Positions 7,315 through 13,911 of a stretch of DNA of 64,000 nucleotides are shown piece by piece. Below the pieces are notes generated by a model that saw only the letters and a program-made list of their open reading frames with translations, did not search any database and was not told the DNA's origin. The position numbers and the translations under genes were made by a program. Origin of the DNA: Sphingomonas sp. UNC305MFCol5.2 (lineage in GTDB: Bacteria; Pseudomonadota; Alphaproteobacteria; Sphingomonadales; Sphingomonadaceae); contig NZ_JOOE01000002.1 of assembly GCF_000712135.1 (NCBI RefSeq), forward strand, positions 248,001 to 312,000, written 5' to 3'. Position 1 is the stretch's first letter, and each line of letters starts with the position of its first letter.

Positions 7315-8349
7315 CTATCCCCCTGCCCCCAGCAACTCGTGCCGCTTCAGGGCGTGCCGGAGCTGGTCATAGGTCAGTCCCAGCGCTTCGGCGGTCGAGC
7401 GCTGGTTGTAGCGATGCTCGGCCAGCGCCCGCGAGAGCACCTGGCGCTCGAAGGCGTTCACGCGCGATTTGAAGTCGGTTCCGCCGTCGAACGTCGCCAC
7501 CGGCACGGCTTCGGCAACCGGCGCAGGTGCCGCCTCGATCGGCGCCGCAGCCGGCGCCTGAGCCGCGGTCCGCGGCCGGAACGGCGACTTGAACGGATCG
7601 ATCTCGATCGAATCCACCGGTCCGTCGCGCTCCCAGCGATAGACTGCGCGCTCGACCACGTTGCGCAGTTCGCGGACATTGCCCGGCCAGTCATAGGTCA
7701 GCAACGCATCGAGCGCGTTCGGGCCCCAGCCGGGCCAGTCGACCAGCCCGATCTCCGACGCCATGCGCCGGCCGAAAAACTCGGCGAGCACTTCGATGTC
7801 GCCCCGCCGGGCCCGCAAGGGCGGCAGCGTCACCACTTCGAACGAGAGCCGGTCGAGCAAGTCGGCGCGGAAGGTGCCTTTGTCGACCTTGTCGGGCAAA
7901 TGCTCGTTGGTCGCCGCGACGATGCGGACATCGACGTTGAGCGGCCGCGACGATCCGATCCGCGTCACTTCGCCATATTCCACTGCGCGCAGCAGCCGCT
8001 CCTGCGCCGCCATCGACAGCGTGCCGAGCTCGTCGAGAAACAGGGTGCCGCGGTGCGCCTCCTCGAAACGGCCCGCGCGCGCCTTGGTCGCGCCGGTGAA
8101 CGCGCCGGATTCGTGTCCGAACAATTCGGCTTCGATCAGCGTCTCCGGGAGCGCCGCGCAGTTCATCACGATCAGCGGCTGATCCCAGCGCGGACTCAGC
8201 CGGTGAAGGCGTTCGGCGACCAGCTCCTTGCCCGTCCCGCGCTCGCCGATGACGAGCACCGGACGATCGAGCGCGGCCGCACGGCTGGCGCGCTCGAGTG
8301 CGTCGAGAAAGGCCCCGGATTGGCCGATTACCTGGGTTGCGCGCTCCAT
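7315..8349 (-). CDS. pspF: Psp operon transcriptional activator PspF
   Basis: This 344-residue sigma-54 enhancer-binding protein has no receiver domain, as is usual for PspF. The AAA+ domain starts almost at residue 1 (VIGQSGAFLDALERAS) with Walker A GERGTGKE, the sigma-54 contact loop GAFTGA and Walker B GTLFLDELGT. The C-terminus has a Fis-type helix-turn-helix (NQRSTAEALGLTYDQLRHAL). PspA normally holds PspF inactive until the membrane is stressed. ATG at 8349 gives the canonical N-terminus. A low-complexity Ala/Pro linker precedes the DNA-binding domain. It is divergent from the psp operon. Confidence 0.94.
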   Translation of the reverse strand: MERATQVIGQSGAFLDALERASRAAALDRPVLVIGERGTGKELVAERLHRLSPRWDQPLIVMNCAALPETLIEAELFGHESGAFTGATKARAGRFEEAHRGTLFLDELGTLSMAAQERLLRAVEYGEVTRIGSSRPLNVDVRIVAATNEHLPDKVDKGTFRADLLDRLSFEVVTLPPLRARRGDIEVLAEFFGRRMASEIGLVDWPGWGPNALDALLTYDWPGNVRELRNVVERAVYRWERDGPVDSIEIDPFKSPFRPRTAAQAPAAAPIEAAPAPVAEAVPVATFDGGTDFKSRVNAFERQVLSRALAEHRYNQRSTAEALGLTYDQLRHALKRHELLGAGG

Positions 8350-8421
8350 GCCAAACCTTTGGCGAATTTTCCCAATACTTGGCAAGTCCTAAGTTGGGGC
8401 TGAACGCCATATGAACGTCAT

Positions 8422-8443
8422 AAACCGCGGATTTCTGCGGTTT
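8422..8443. promoter_or_regulatory. Candidate PspF binding site (inverted repeat)
   Basis: AAACCGC and GCGGTTT form a perfect 7-bp inverted repeat around 8 bases, just upstream of the sigma-54 promoter. It is very close to the -24 element for an enhancer, so its role as PspF site, or as autoregulatory site for pspF, is an inference. Confidence 0.4.
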
Positions 8444-8450
8444 TCGCCAA

Positions 8451-8467
8451 TTGGCACGCCTCCTGCA
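8451..8467 (+). promoter_or_regulatory. Sigma-54 (-24/-12) promoter of the psp operon
   Basis: TTGGCACGCCTCCTGCA matches the sigma-54 consensus TTGGCACG-N4-TTGCA except for one base in the -12 block; the GG of -24 and GC of -12 are kept at the right spacing. It points toward the small gene at 8526 and pspA, and the divergent gene encodes PspF, the expected activator. Confidence 0.88.
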
Positions 8468-8525
8468 GAGATGTCGGCAAGCTCAGCAACGAGCCACGAA
8501 AACACCAGGTTCAGGGAACAAGATC

Positions 8526-8633
8526 ATGACTTACGAAGCAGCCAATGTCCGCAACGCCTTTGTCGCAGTCGCCATCGCCTTCCTCGCCAGCGCCGTCCTG
8601 ATGGCCGGCGCGGTGGGTCCGGCGATCGCCTGA
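8526..8633 (+). CDS. 35-residue single-span membrane protein, first gene of the psp operon
   Basis: The ATG at 8526 has AGGGAAC upstream and opens a 35-codon frame: a polar MTYEAANVRN start, then one hydrophobic helix (AFVAVAIAFLASAVLMAGAV) ending GPAIA. It lies 59 bases after the sigma-54 promoter and before pspA, so it should be induced with the Psp proteins. No named family is recognised. Its position and helix suggest a small membrane partner or leader peptide. Confidence 0.62.
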   Translation: MTYEAANVRNAFVAVAIAFLASAVLMAGAVGPAIA

Positions 8634-8649
8634 GGCACCACTTAGTCTC

Positions 8650-8716
8650 CCCGCTCGCCTGCCCTGGTGAGCGGAAACCCCGCCGGGAGGGTCTCCCCCT
8701 AGGTTTCTCCCGGCGG
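8650..8716 (+). promoter_or_regulatory. Tandem hairpins between the small leader gene and pspA
   Basis: CCGCTC (8650-8655) pairs with GAGCGG (8669-8674). CCGCCGGGAG (8680-8689) pairs perfectly with CTCCCGGCGG (8707-8716). There is no T-run after the second stem, so it looks like an mRNA stability or processing element, or an attenuator, rather than a terminator. The pspA ribosome site follows about 10 bases later. Confidence 0.5.
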
Positions 8717-8739
8717 TCCCAATACGAAGGAGTGTTAGA

Positions 8740-9408
8740 ATGGGTATTTTCTCACGGACCCGCGATATCATCGCCGCCAACGTCACCGACCTTCTCGACA
8801 AGGCTGAAGACCCGGCCAAGATGATCCGCATGATCATCCTCGAGATGGAAGAGACGCTGGTCGAGGTTCGTGCCTCCGCAGCCCGCACCATCGCCGACCA
8901 GAAGGAAATGCGCCGCCACATCGCCAAGCTCGAAAAGCTCCAGGAGAGCTGGACCGAGAAGGCCGAGCTGGCGCTCTCCAAGGGCCGTGAGGATCTCGCC
9001 AAGGCCGCTCTGGTCGAGAAGCAGAAAGCTTCCGACATGGTCGAGCAGCTCTCCACCGAGATCGGCGTGCTCGACGAGGCCCTCAAGGGTTCGGAAGAGG
9101 ACATCACCAAGCTCCAGAACAAGCTGCGCGAGGCGCGGGTTCGCCAGAACTCGATCGTCGCCCGGCTGGAGAGCGCCAACAACCGGACGCGCCTGCGCGA
9201 GATCACCAACGGCTCGAAGATGCAGGATGCGTTCTCGCGCTTCGACGTCCTCGAACGCCGGGTCGACTTCGCCGAGGGCCGCGCCGATGCGGCAGGCCTG
9301 GGCGGCGTCCCCAAGACGCTCGAGGAGGAAATCGCCGAGTTGCGCTCGTCCGAGAAGGTCGATGCCGAGCTCGAAGCGCTGAAGGCTCGCCTGGCCAAGG
9401 GAGCGTAA
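8740..9408 (+). CDS. pspA: Phage shock protein A
   Basis: The 222-residue protein is an almost continuous coiled coil of the PspA/IM30 (ESCRT-III-like) family. It opens with the amphipathic helix MGIFSRTRDIIAANVTDLLD and continues with the conserved KAEDPAKMIRMIILEMEETL. PspA binds stressed inner membrane and, when unoccupied, inhibits PspF. A strong ribosome site (AAGGAG) lies before the ATG. It sits second in a sigma-54-driven operon, with pspB starting three bases after its stop. Confidence 0.96.
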   Translation: MGIFSRTRDIIAANVTDLLDKAEDPAKMIRMIILEMEETLVEVRASAARTIADQKEMRRHIAKLEKLQESWTEKAELALSKGREDLAKAALVEKQKASDMVEQLSTEIGVLDEALKGSEEDITKLQNKLREARVRQNSIVARLESANNRTRLREITNGSKMQDAFSRFDVLERRVDFAEGRADAAGLGGVPKTLEEEIAELRSSEKVDAELEALKARLAKGA

Positions 9409-9411
9409 GCG

Positions 9412-9684
9412 ATGGAAGAGGTTTTCCTGCCCATCGTCATCGTCGGGATCCTGTTCGTCGGTCTTCCCTGGGTGATCATGCACTATATCACCCGGTGGAA
9501 GACGGCAGCCACGATCACCGGCGAGGACGAGAAGCTCCTCGACGAGCTCTACTACACCGCTCGCCAGCTCGAGGAGCGCCTGCTCACCGTCGAACGCATC
9601 ATCGCCGCCGACAACCCCGATTTCCGCCCGGTCTCGGCCTCGCGCCAGGAACCGAGCCCCTTCGATATCTCGCGGAGGAACTGA
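9412..9684 (+). CDS. pspB: Phage shock protein B
   Basis: The 90-residue protein has one N-terminal membrane helix (VFLPIVIVGILFVGLPWVIM) and a cytoplasmic coiled coil (LLDELYYTARQLEERLLTVE) typical of PspB, which with PspC signals membrane stress to PspA. Its LEERLLTVERIIAADN segment resembles the C-terminal signature repeated in the downstream small proteins. It lies between pspA (3-bp gap) and pspC (1-bp gap). Confidence 0.93.
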   Translation: MEEVFLPIVIVGILFVGLPWVIMHYITRWKTAATITGEDEKLLDELYYTARQLEERLLTVERIIAADNPDFRPVSASRQEPSPFDISRRN

Positions 9685-9685
9685 G

Positions 9686-10063
9686 ATGTCCGGTACACGC
9701 ACCAAATTCTATCTCGACAAGCAGAATGGCAAGGTTTGCGGAGTCTGCTCGGGCCTCGCCGATTACACCGGCATCGAGGCGATCTGGCTCCGGGTGGGAA
9801 TGGTCTTCCTCGCCTTCGCGACCAGCGGCACGTCGATCCTGTTCTACTTCCTGATCGCGTGGCTCGCGCCGAGCAAGCCGGCCGGCCTCTATCAGGGCCC
9901 CGAGGAAGAGAAGTTCTGGCAGGGCGTGCGCTCGAACCCGAGCCGCTCGACCGCCCAGGTCCGCTCGACCTTCCGCGACATCGATCGCCGGCTCGCCGAC
10001 ATCGAGATGTACTATACGAGCCGCAACACCCGGCTCGCCGACGAGATCGACAGCCTCCGCTGA
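9686..10063 (+). CDS. pspC: Phage shock protein C with an added signature tail
   Basis: This 125-residue PspC-domain protein has the hallmark KVCGVCSGLADYTGIEAIWL followed by one or two membrane helices (VGMVFLAF, SILFYFLIAWLAP). After the PspC domain it carries a 60-residue cytoplasmic tail ending RLADIEMYYTSRNTRLADEI and then DSLR. That ending is the same signature found in the five downstream small proteins. This suggests that PspC and the small proteins interact through matching coiled coils. Confidence 0.93.
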   Translation: MSGTRTKFYLDKQNGKVCGVCSGLADYTGIEAIWLRVGMVFLAFATSGTSILFYFLIAWLAPSKPAGLYQGPEEEKFWQGVRSNPSRSTAQVRSTFRDIDRRLADIEMYYTSRNTRLADEIDSLR

Positions 10064-10092
10064 GGCGGGGGCTGCAAAAAAGGGGACGAGAC

Positions 10093-10347
10093 ATGGATCC
10101 GACGCCATATTTCATCATGGGGATGCTGACCGGGACGGCGTTCACGCTGGCCATCCAGTTCTTCGCCAACCGCAAGGTCAAGCGGGCGCTGGCACAGATC
10201 GCCCGCACCGCCCCGGCAGTGGAAAACGAGGAAAATCGCCAGCAGCGCCGTGAGACGCTCGAGATGCATCGCCGCCTCGCCGTGCTGGAAAAGATCGTCA
10301 CCGATCAGCCGCACCGGCTGCACGCAGAGATCGACAGCCTGCGCTGA
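10093..10347 (+). CDS. Small Psp-associated membrane protein, signature family (1)
   Basis: The 84-residue protein has one N-terminal membrane helix (YFIMGMLTGTAFTLAIQFF), a basic stretch (NRKVKRALAQ), then a coiled coil ending HRRLAVLEKIVTDQPHRLHA and EIDSLR. GGGGACGAG lies before the ATG. It begins 29 bases after pspC. The topology, a single helix plus cytoplasmic coiled coil, is that of PspB, but the shared C-terminal signature groups it with the next proteins. Function unknown; co-induction with Psp is inferred from the layout. Confidence 0.8.
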   Translation: MDPTPYFIMGMLTGTAFTLAIQFFANRKVKRALAQIARTAPAVENEENRQQRRETLEMHRRLAVLEKIVTDQPHRLHAEIDSLR

Positions 10348-10374
10348 GCGCGGCCGCCCACAGGGAGCAAGACG

Positions 10375-10671
10375 ATGAGGGAATTGAGTTGGCTGGTACC
10401 GGTGCTGATCGTCACGGCGATCATGGCATCCAAGGCTTTCCAGACCTGGGTCCGCGCGAAGCACGGCTACCCGATGGAGGAGAACCGCCGAAGCCGCCGC
10501 GGCCAGCCTGCGAGCGATCTGGAGGCCGAGCGCAAGATCGCTCTGCTCTCCACCGAGAATGAGCGGCTGACCGGCCAGATCAGCCGGCTCGAAGAGCGGA
10601 TCGCCGTCCTCGAGCGGATCGCCACCGATCCCGCCGAGCGCGTCGCCCGCGAAATCGACTCGCTGCGCTGA
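10375..10671 (+). CDS. Small Psp-associated membrane protein, signature family (2)
   Basis: The 98-residue protein has an N-terminal helix (LSWLVPVLIVTAIMASKAF), a juxtamembrane block WVRAKHGYPMEEN shared with the next gene, and a coiled coil ending LEERIAVLERIATDPAERVA then REIDSLR. AGGGAGCAAG precedes the ATG. It starts 27 bases after the previous gene. It is a PspB-like single-span protein of unknown function. Confidence 0.8.
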   Translation: MRELSWLVPVLIVTAIMASKAFQTWVRAKHGYPMEENRRSRRGQPASDLEAERKIALLSTENERLTGQISRLEERIAVLERIATDPAERVAREIDSLR

Positions 10672-10685
10672 GGAAGGAACACGAC

Positions 10686-11018
10686 ATGAATGAGATGATC
10701 GTCATGAACAACCTTCCCTGGATCGTCGGCGGCGCGCTGTTGCTCGGAGCTTTCGGAATCGGGGGGTGGATCTTCACCACCTGGCTGCGGATCAAGAACG
10801 GCTACCCGCTCGAAAACAGCTGGGGCAAGGCGATCTACCCGCAGAAGAACGACGAGATGGTCGAACGCATCCGGCTGATCAGCCAGGAGAACGCCCAGCT
10901 CCGCGCCGAACTCGGCTCGGTCAAGGACCGGCTGGCCAACGTCGAACGGATCGTCACCGACAGCGCCCACAGCCTCGATCGCGAGATCGAGCAGCTGCGC
11001 GGCACCAAGAGCAACTAG
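10686..11018 (+). CDS. Small Psp-associated membrane protein, signature family (3)
   Basis: The 110-residue protein has one helix (LPWIVGGALLLGAFGIGGWI), the juxtamembrane block WLRIKNGYPLEN that mirrors the preceding gene, and a coiled coil ending DRLANVERIVTDSAHSLDRE then IEQLR plus a short tail. The close match of the KxGYP block to its neighbour points to duplication within the operon. It begins 14 bases after the previous stop, with AGGAAGG as ribosome site. Confidence 0.8.
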   Translation: MNEMIVMNNLPWIVGGALLLGAFGIGGWIFTTWLRIKNGYPLENSWGKAIYPQKNDEMVERIRLISQENAQLRAELGSVKDRLANVERIVTDSAHSLDREIEQLRGTKSN

Positions 11019-11029
11019 GAGGACTTGAG

Positions 11030-11302
11030 ATGAACCCGATCCTCATCCCCATTCTAGGCATCGCCTGCGGCATGGTCGCGATCGTGTTCGGCGTCGCCAA
11101 CGACATGTTCAAGCGCTGGCTCAAGCACAAGGAAGCCATGGTGCAGGTCATCGCCGCCCAGACCGCCGAGCAGGCCGCCCAATATGCGGCCCATGTCGAG
11201 CGGCTCGAACAGAGGGTCCGGGTTCTAGAAAGGATCGTCACCGACCGCGGCATCGCCGTCGCGGATGAAATCGAAAAGCTGCGCGAAGCGCCGCTCAACT
11301 AA
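11030..11302 (+). CDS. Small Psp-associated membrane protein, signature family (4)
   Basis: The 90-residue protein has an N-terminal helix (ILIPILGIACGMVAIVFGVA), then FKRWLKHKEAM, then an Ala/Gln-rich coiled coil ending LEQRVRVLERIVTDRGIAVA and DEIEKLR. AGGAGG lies at the right distance before the ATG. It is separated by 11 bases from the preceding gene. Same single-span design and C-terminal signature as its neighbours; function unknown. Confidence 0.8.
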   Translation: MNPILIPILGIACGMVAIVFGVANDMFKRWLKHKEAMVQVIAAQTAEQAAQYAAHVERLEQRVRVLERIVTDRGIAVADEIEKLREAPLN

Positions 11303-11344
11303 TCCCCGCTGCGCCAGGCGCAGCCAAATCTGAGGACCAGTAAA

Positions 11345-11470
11345 ATGATTATCGTAGTGTTCGCAGTGCTGACGGCACTGTGCGGGGGAGCTATTGCCCT
11401 TGCCGAAGCTCGGGACCGCCCTGTCCGCCGCGCGGAAAAGCTGGCCCGGGAACAGCAACAGGGCGCCTGA
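11345..11470 (+). CDS. 41-residue membrane peptide in the psp operon
   Basis: ATG at 11345 opens 41 codons: a hydrophobic helix (IIVVFAVLTALCGGAIALA) followed by a charged tail (EARDRPVRRAEKLAREQQQ). GAGGACC lies upstream. It sits between two members of the signature family and keeps the single-span design, but it lacks the LERIVTD signature. It could be a truncated relative or a separate small regulator. Confidence 0.65.
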   Translation: MIIVVFAVLTALCGGAIALAEARDRPVRRAEKLAREQQQGA

Positions 11471-11494
11471 GGCGTCACCAAGGGAGTACAGGGA

Positions 11495-11767
11495 ATGAAC
11501 CCGTTCGAAATGGTTGTCGCGATCATCGTCATCGTCACGATCGGCAGCGTCCTCAAGGCGCGCTACGGCATCCACAAGGACAAGCACGGCAACGAGATCT
11601 TCCGCGGCGGCGACATGGCATCCTCCGATGCCGCGAAGCTCCGCGACGAGGTCCGCGCCCTCAAGGACCGCGTCCAGGTCCTCGAACGGGTCATCACCGA
11701 CAGTGAAGCCAGCAGCCTGCGACTCGACCGCGAGATCGAAGCGCTGCGGGACAAGCAAAACCCCTGA
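11495..11767 (+). CDS. Small Psp-associated membrane protein, signature family (5)
   Basis: The 90-residue protein has a short N-terminal helix (FEMVVAIIVIVTIGSVLKA), a basic/polar linker (RYGIHKDKHGNEIFRGGD), and a coiled coil ending LKDRVQVLERVITDSEASSL then a REIEALR end. AGGGAG lies 8-9 bases before the ATG. It is the last clear carrier of the full signature in this operon. Confidence 0.8.
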   Translation: MNPFEMVVAIIVIVTIGSVLKARYGIHKDKHGNEIFRGGDMASSDAAKLRDEVRALKDRVQVLERVITDSEASSLRLDREIEALRDKQNP

Positions 11768-11782
11768 TCAGGGAGGCATGAC

Positions 11783-12034
11783 ATGACCATCGATCCCAAT
11801 CTCTACATCACGCTCTCCGTCTCGGGCCTCGCCGGCCTAGCGATGGTCACGGCGGCGGGGCTCTCGGGCTGGCGCGGCTGGCTGGCGCTGAAGCGCCAGG
11901 AGCTCGTCGAGCACCGCGCATCCGCATCGCAGGCGGAGCCGACAATGCCCTCCGCGGCGTCGCGGATCGAGATCGCCGACCTCAAGGAGCGCATTCGCAA
12001 GCTCGAGGCGATCGCCGCCGGGGTGGACCTGTAA
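11783..12034 (+). CDS. Small membrane protein ending the psp operon, divergent signature
   Basis: The 83-residue protein has an N-terminal helix (LYITLSVSGLAGLAMVTAAG), a Trp-rich juxtamembrane part (WRGWLALKRQE) and a short coiled coil ending ADLKERIRKLEAIAAGVDL. That ending matches the first half of the family signature but stops before the EIDxLR part. GGGAGG precedes the ATG. The next gene is separated by a palindromic repeat, so this is probably the operon's last gene. Confidence 0.76.
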   Translation: MTIDPNLYITLSVSGLAGLAMVTAAGLSGWRGWLALKRQELVEHRASASQAEPTMPSAASRIEIADLKERIRKLEAIAAGVDL

Positions 12035-12040
12035 CTTCAA

Positions 12041-12135
12041 AGCCCCTCCCCTGAGGGGGAGGGGTAGCGAGGCAGGGAGGTCTCTCAGAGCGCGTTGCTC
12101 GCGGCCACGCCCCACCTACCCCCGAAGGGGGCTAT
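12041..12135. repeat. GC-rich palindromic element after the psp operon
   Basis: CCCCTCCCCTGAGGGGGAGG (from 12043) is a self-complementary hairpin. A second hairpin-like block, CTACCCCCGAAGGGGGCTAT, closes the element near 12135. It resembles other sphingomonad intergenic repeats in this window and could also end the psp transcript. Confidence 0.6.
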
Positions 12136-12167
12136 CCGAGCGGCGAGCCAGCGCTATAGCGCCAGTC

Positions 12168-12572
12168 ATGACCAGCCTCGCCGAACTTCGCGACGAATAT
12201 GAATTCCTCGACGCCGACGATCGCTACAGATTGCTGATCGATCTGGGCCGCGCGCTCGAGCCGATGCCCGAACCGCTCAAGACCGACGCCACCCTCGTCC
12301 GCGGCTGCTCCGCTGCGGTGTGGGTCTATCCCACCCGCAGCGAGAACGGCACGCTCCACTTCCTCGCCGATTCCAACGCGGCGATCACCAAGGGCATCAT
12401 CGCGCTGATATTGCTGACCGTCCAGGACCGCGGCCCCGCCGAGATCCTCGCCACCGATATCGAGGCCGCGCTCGCGCCGTTCGATTTGCGCAACCAGCTC
12501 AGCTCGAACCGCACGCAGGGCATCCCCAACATGATCGCGCTGATCCGCGAGACGGCAACGCGCTACGCCTGA
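12168..12572 (+). CDS. sufE: SufE-family cysteine desulfuration protein
   Basis: The 134-residue protein matches SufE, which takes sulfane sulfur from the SufS desulfurase for Fe-S cluster assembly. It shows LGRALEPMPE, then the acceptor Cys47 in LVRGCSAAVW, and FDLRNQLSSNRTQGIPNMI near the end. The site loop has S-A-A where many SufE have Q-S-Q, a common alphaproteobacterial variation. No other suf gene is nearby. The 3' end overlaps the convergent ferredoxin gene by 10 bp. Confidence 0.9.
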   Translation: MTSLAELRDEYEFLDADDRYRLLIDLGRALEPMPEPLKTDATLVRGCSAAVWVYPTRSENGTLHFLADSNAAITKGIIALILLTVQDRGPAEILATDIEAALAPFDLRNQLSSNRTQGIPNMIALIRETATRYA

Positions 12573-12880
12573 TCGAGCCCCAGCTCCCCCGCCACCGCGT
12601 CGAGATCAGCCCCTTCCGGCACGAGCAACCATTCGCGCGACGCCGCGCCGTTGACCACCGTCACTGCCCCACGCGGGCACACGCCGAGGCACTTGACCTC
12701 GACGATCCCGCTGGCCGCCTTGCGCCCCTTCTTCAGCCCGAGCTGCTTGCGGAGCGCCTTGGCGAGCGGGGTCCTGCCTCTCGGCCCAAAGCCTCCGCCA
12801 AGCCTCTTCGAGCATTTCGCGCAAACCAGAACGGTGTTCGACCAATTGGAACGAACACCCGTCTTCAATCGGGCTTCCAC
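12563..12880 (-). CDS. Thioredoxin-like (2Fe-2S) ferredoxin domain protein
   Basis: The 105-residue protein has the cysteine pattern of thioredoxin-fold [2Fe-2S] ferredoxins: Cys20-x2-Cys23 (VCAKCSKR) and Cys64-x3-Cys68 (KCLGVCPRGA), followed by VTVVNG. It is a likely soluble electron carrier; partners are not evident. Its start lies inside the 3' end of the J-domain gene (16-bp overlap), so the two are probably cotranscribed. It is convergent with sufE. Confidence 0.8.
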   Translation of the reverse strand: MEARLKTGVRSNWSNTVLVCAKCSKRLGGGFGPRGRTPLAKALRKQLGLKKGRKAASGIVEVKCLGVCPRGAVTVVNGAASREWLLVPEGADLDAVAGELGLDQA

Positions 12881-13401
12881 GTCCGGCGGTCTTCGGCGAC
12901 CTTGAGCACTTCATAGGCCGCCTGAATCGCCTGGAAGCGCTTGGCCGCCTCGGCATCGCCCGGCTTCACGTCGGGATGGTTCGACTTGGCCAGTCGGCGC
13001 CACGCCATGCGTACTGCCTCGAAATCGCTGTCGACTTCGAGATCCAGCACTTCGAGCGCACGGATCTCGTCGCGCGAGCGAGTGCCGTCGCCGGGGCCGG
13101 CCCAGCTGTTGTGCTTCGATTCGGCGAAACCGCCGGCATCGCGCCGCTCCTCGGCCTCCCGTTTGGCCGCTTCCTCAGCCGTCAGGCCCTCGAAGTAGTT
13201 CCAGTTGCGGTTGTATTCGCCGGCGTGCGTTTCGCAGAAATACCAGCGTTCGGGGCTGTTGGGCGATTTGGGCGCGGGCCGGTCGCCGGGTTCCTCGCAA
13301 CCGTGCCGGTCGCACAGCCGCACCTGCACGGCCTCGCGCTCGGCGCCATAAGCGCGCCAGCGTGGAAAGCCCCAGTCGGAGGATCGCGTTGCCCGTGCCA
13401 T
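12865..13401 (-). CDS. J-domain (DnaJ-like) protein with a Cys-rich N-terminus
   Basis: The 178-residue protein ends in a J domain (about residues 115-172) with the essential HPD at 142-144 (AKSNHPDVKPGD), so it should stimulate an Hsp70 ATPase. The N-terminal half is not DnaJ-like. It has Cys30, Cys35, Cys56 and His59 (RLCDRHGCEE, YFCETHAGEY), which could bind zinc, followed by an aromatic NRNWNYFEG block. ATG at 13401 is the first plausible start downstream of rnpB. Confidence 0.88.
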   Translation of the reverse strand: MARATRSSDWGFPRWRAYGAEREAVQVRLCDRHGCEEPGDRPAPKSPNSPERWYFCETHAGEYNRNWNYFEGLTAEEAAKREAEERRDAGGFAESKHNSWAGPGDGTRSRDEIRALEVLDLEVDSDFEAVRMAWRRLAKSNHPDVKPGDAEAAKRFQAIQAAYEVLKVAEDRRTWKPD

Positions 13402-13454
13402 ATGGCTGCCAGATAGGGTCACGACGCTGAGAAGGCTAGGCGGAAGCTGCAATT

Positions 13455-13478
13455 CTCCCCTCCCTGCAGGGAGGGGAG
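13455..13478. repeat. Perfect 24-bp palindrome
   Basis: CTCCCCTCCCTG is followed directly by its inverse complement CAGGGAGGGGAG. It lies between the J-domain gene and the 3' end of rnpB, and belongs to the same GC-rich intergenic class as 12043 and 56101. Confidence 0.85.
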
Positions 13479-13489
13479 CTCTGAGAAGA

Positions 13490-13873
13490 AAAATGCCAGA
13501 GGGTCTATAAGCCGGGTTCTGTCCTCGCGCCGAAGCGCGATGTGCGGCCATTCCTCTAGGCGACGGATCGCTCCGCCGCTCAAGCAACCAACCCGGGCGA
13601 CGGGCCGGAACCAGGCCCATGTGCCGCCCCTATTCGGTCTTGCTCCCGGTGGGGTTTGCCATGCCGCTTCGGTTGCCCGTCGCGCGGTGCGCTCTTGCCG
13701 CACCCTTTCACCCTTGCCCTTAGTCCGAAGGACCAGTGGGCGGTCTGCTCTCTGTGGCACTTTCCCTGAACCAGCAAGCTGGCCCGCCGGGCGTTACCCG
13801 GCACCGTGGTTCCGTGGAGCCCGGACTTTCCTCGGCGATGCAAGCATCGACGCGGCCGCCCGACCCTCTGGCG
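13490..13873 (-). ncRNA. rnpB: RNase P RNA (class A)
   Basis: On the minus strand the universally conserved 5' block GAGGAAAGTCCGGGCTCC is at 13833-13816. The conserved 3' block ACAGAACCCGGCTTATAG is at 13522-13505. An AAAGTGCCACAGAGAGCAGA block lies between them. The ends GCCAGAGGGTC (near 13872) and GACCCTCTGGC (near 13495) pair to form helix P1. ATTTTTC follows and acts as terminator. RNase P RNA is the catalytic part of the enzyme that trims tRNA 5' leaders. The exact ends are estimated from P1. Confidence 0.95.
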
Positions 13874-13911
13874 GCGCCCGATGTAGCGTAGCGCCGGCCG
13901 CGCGCAAGGAC

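Noticed and set aside
13402..13620. N-terminal extension of the J-domain protein
   Set aside because: It would run through the palindrome and the 3' end of RNase P RNA; the ATG at 13401 is sufficient.
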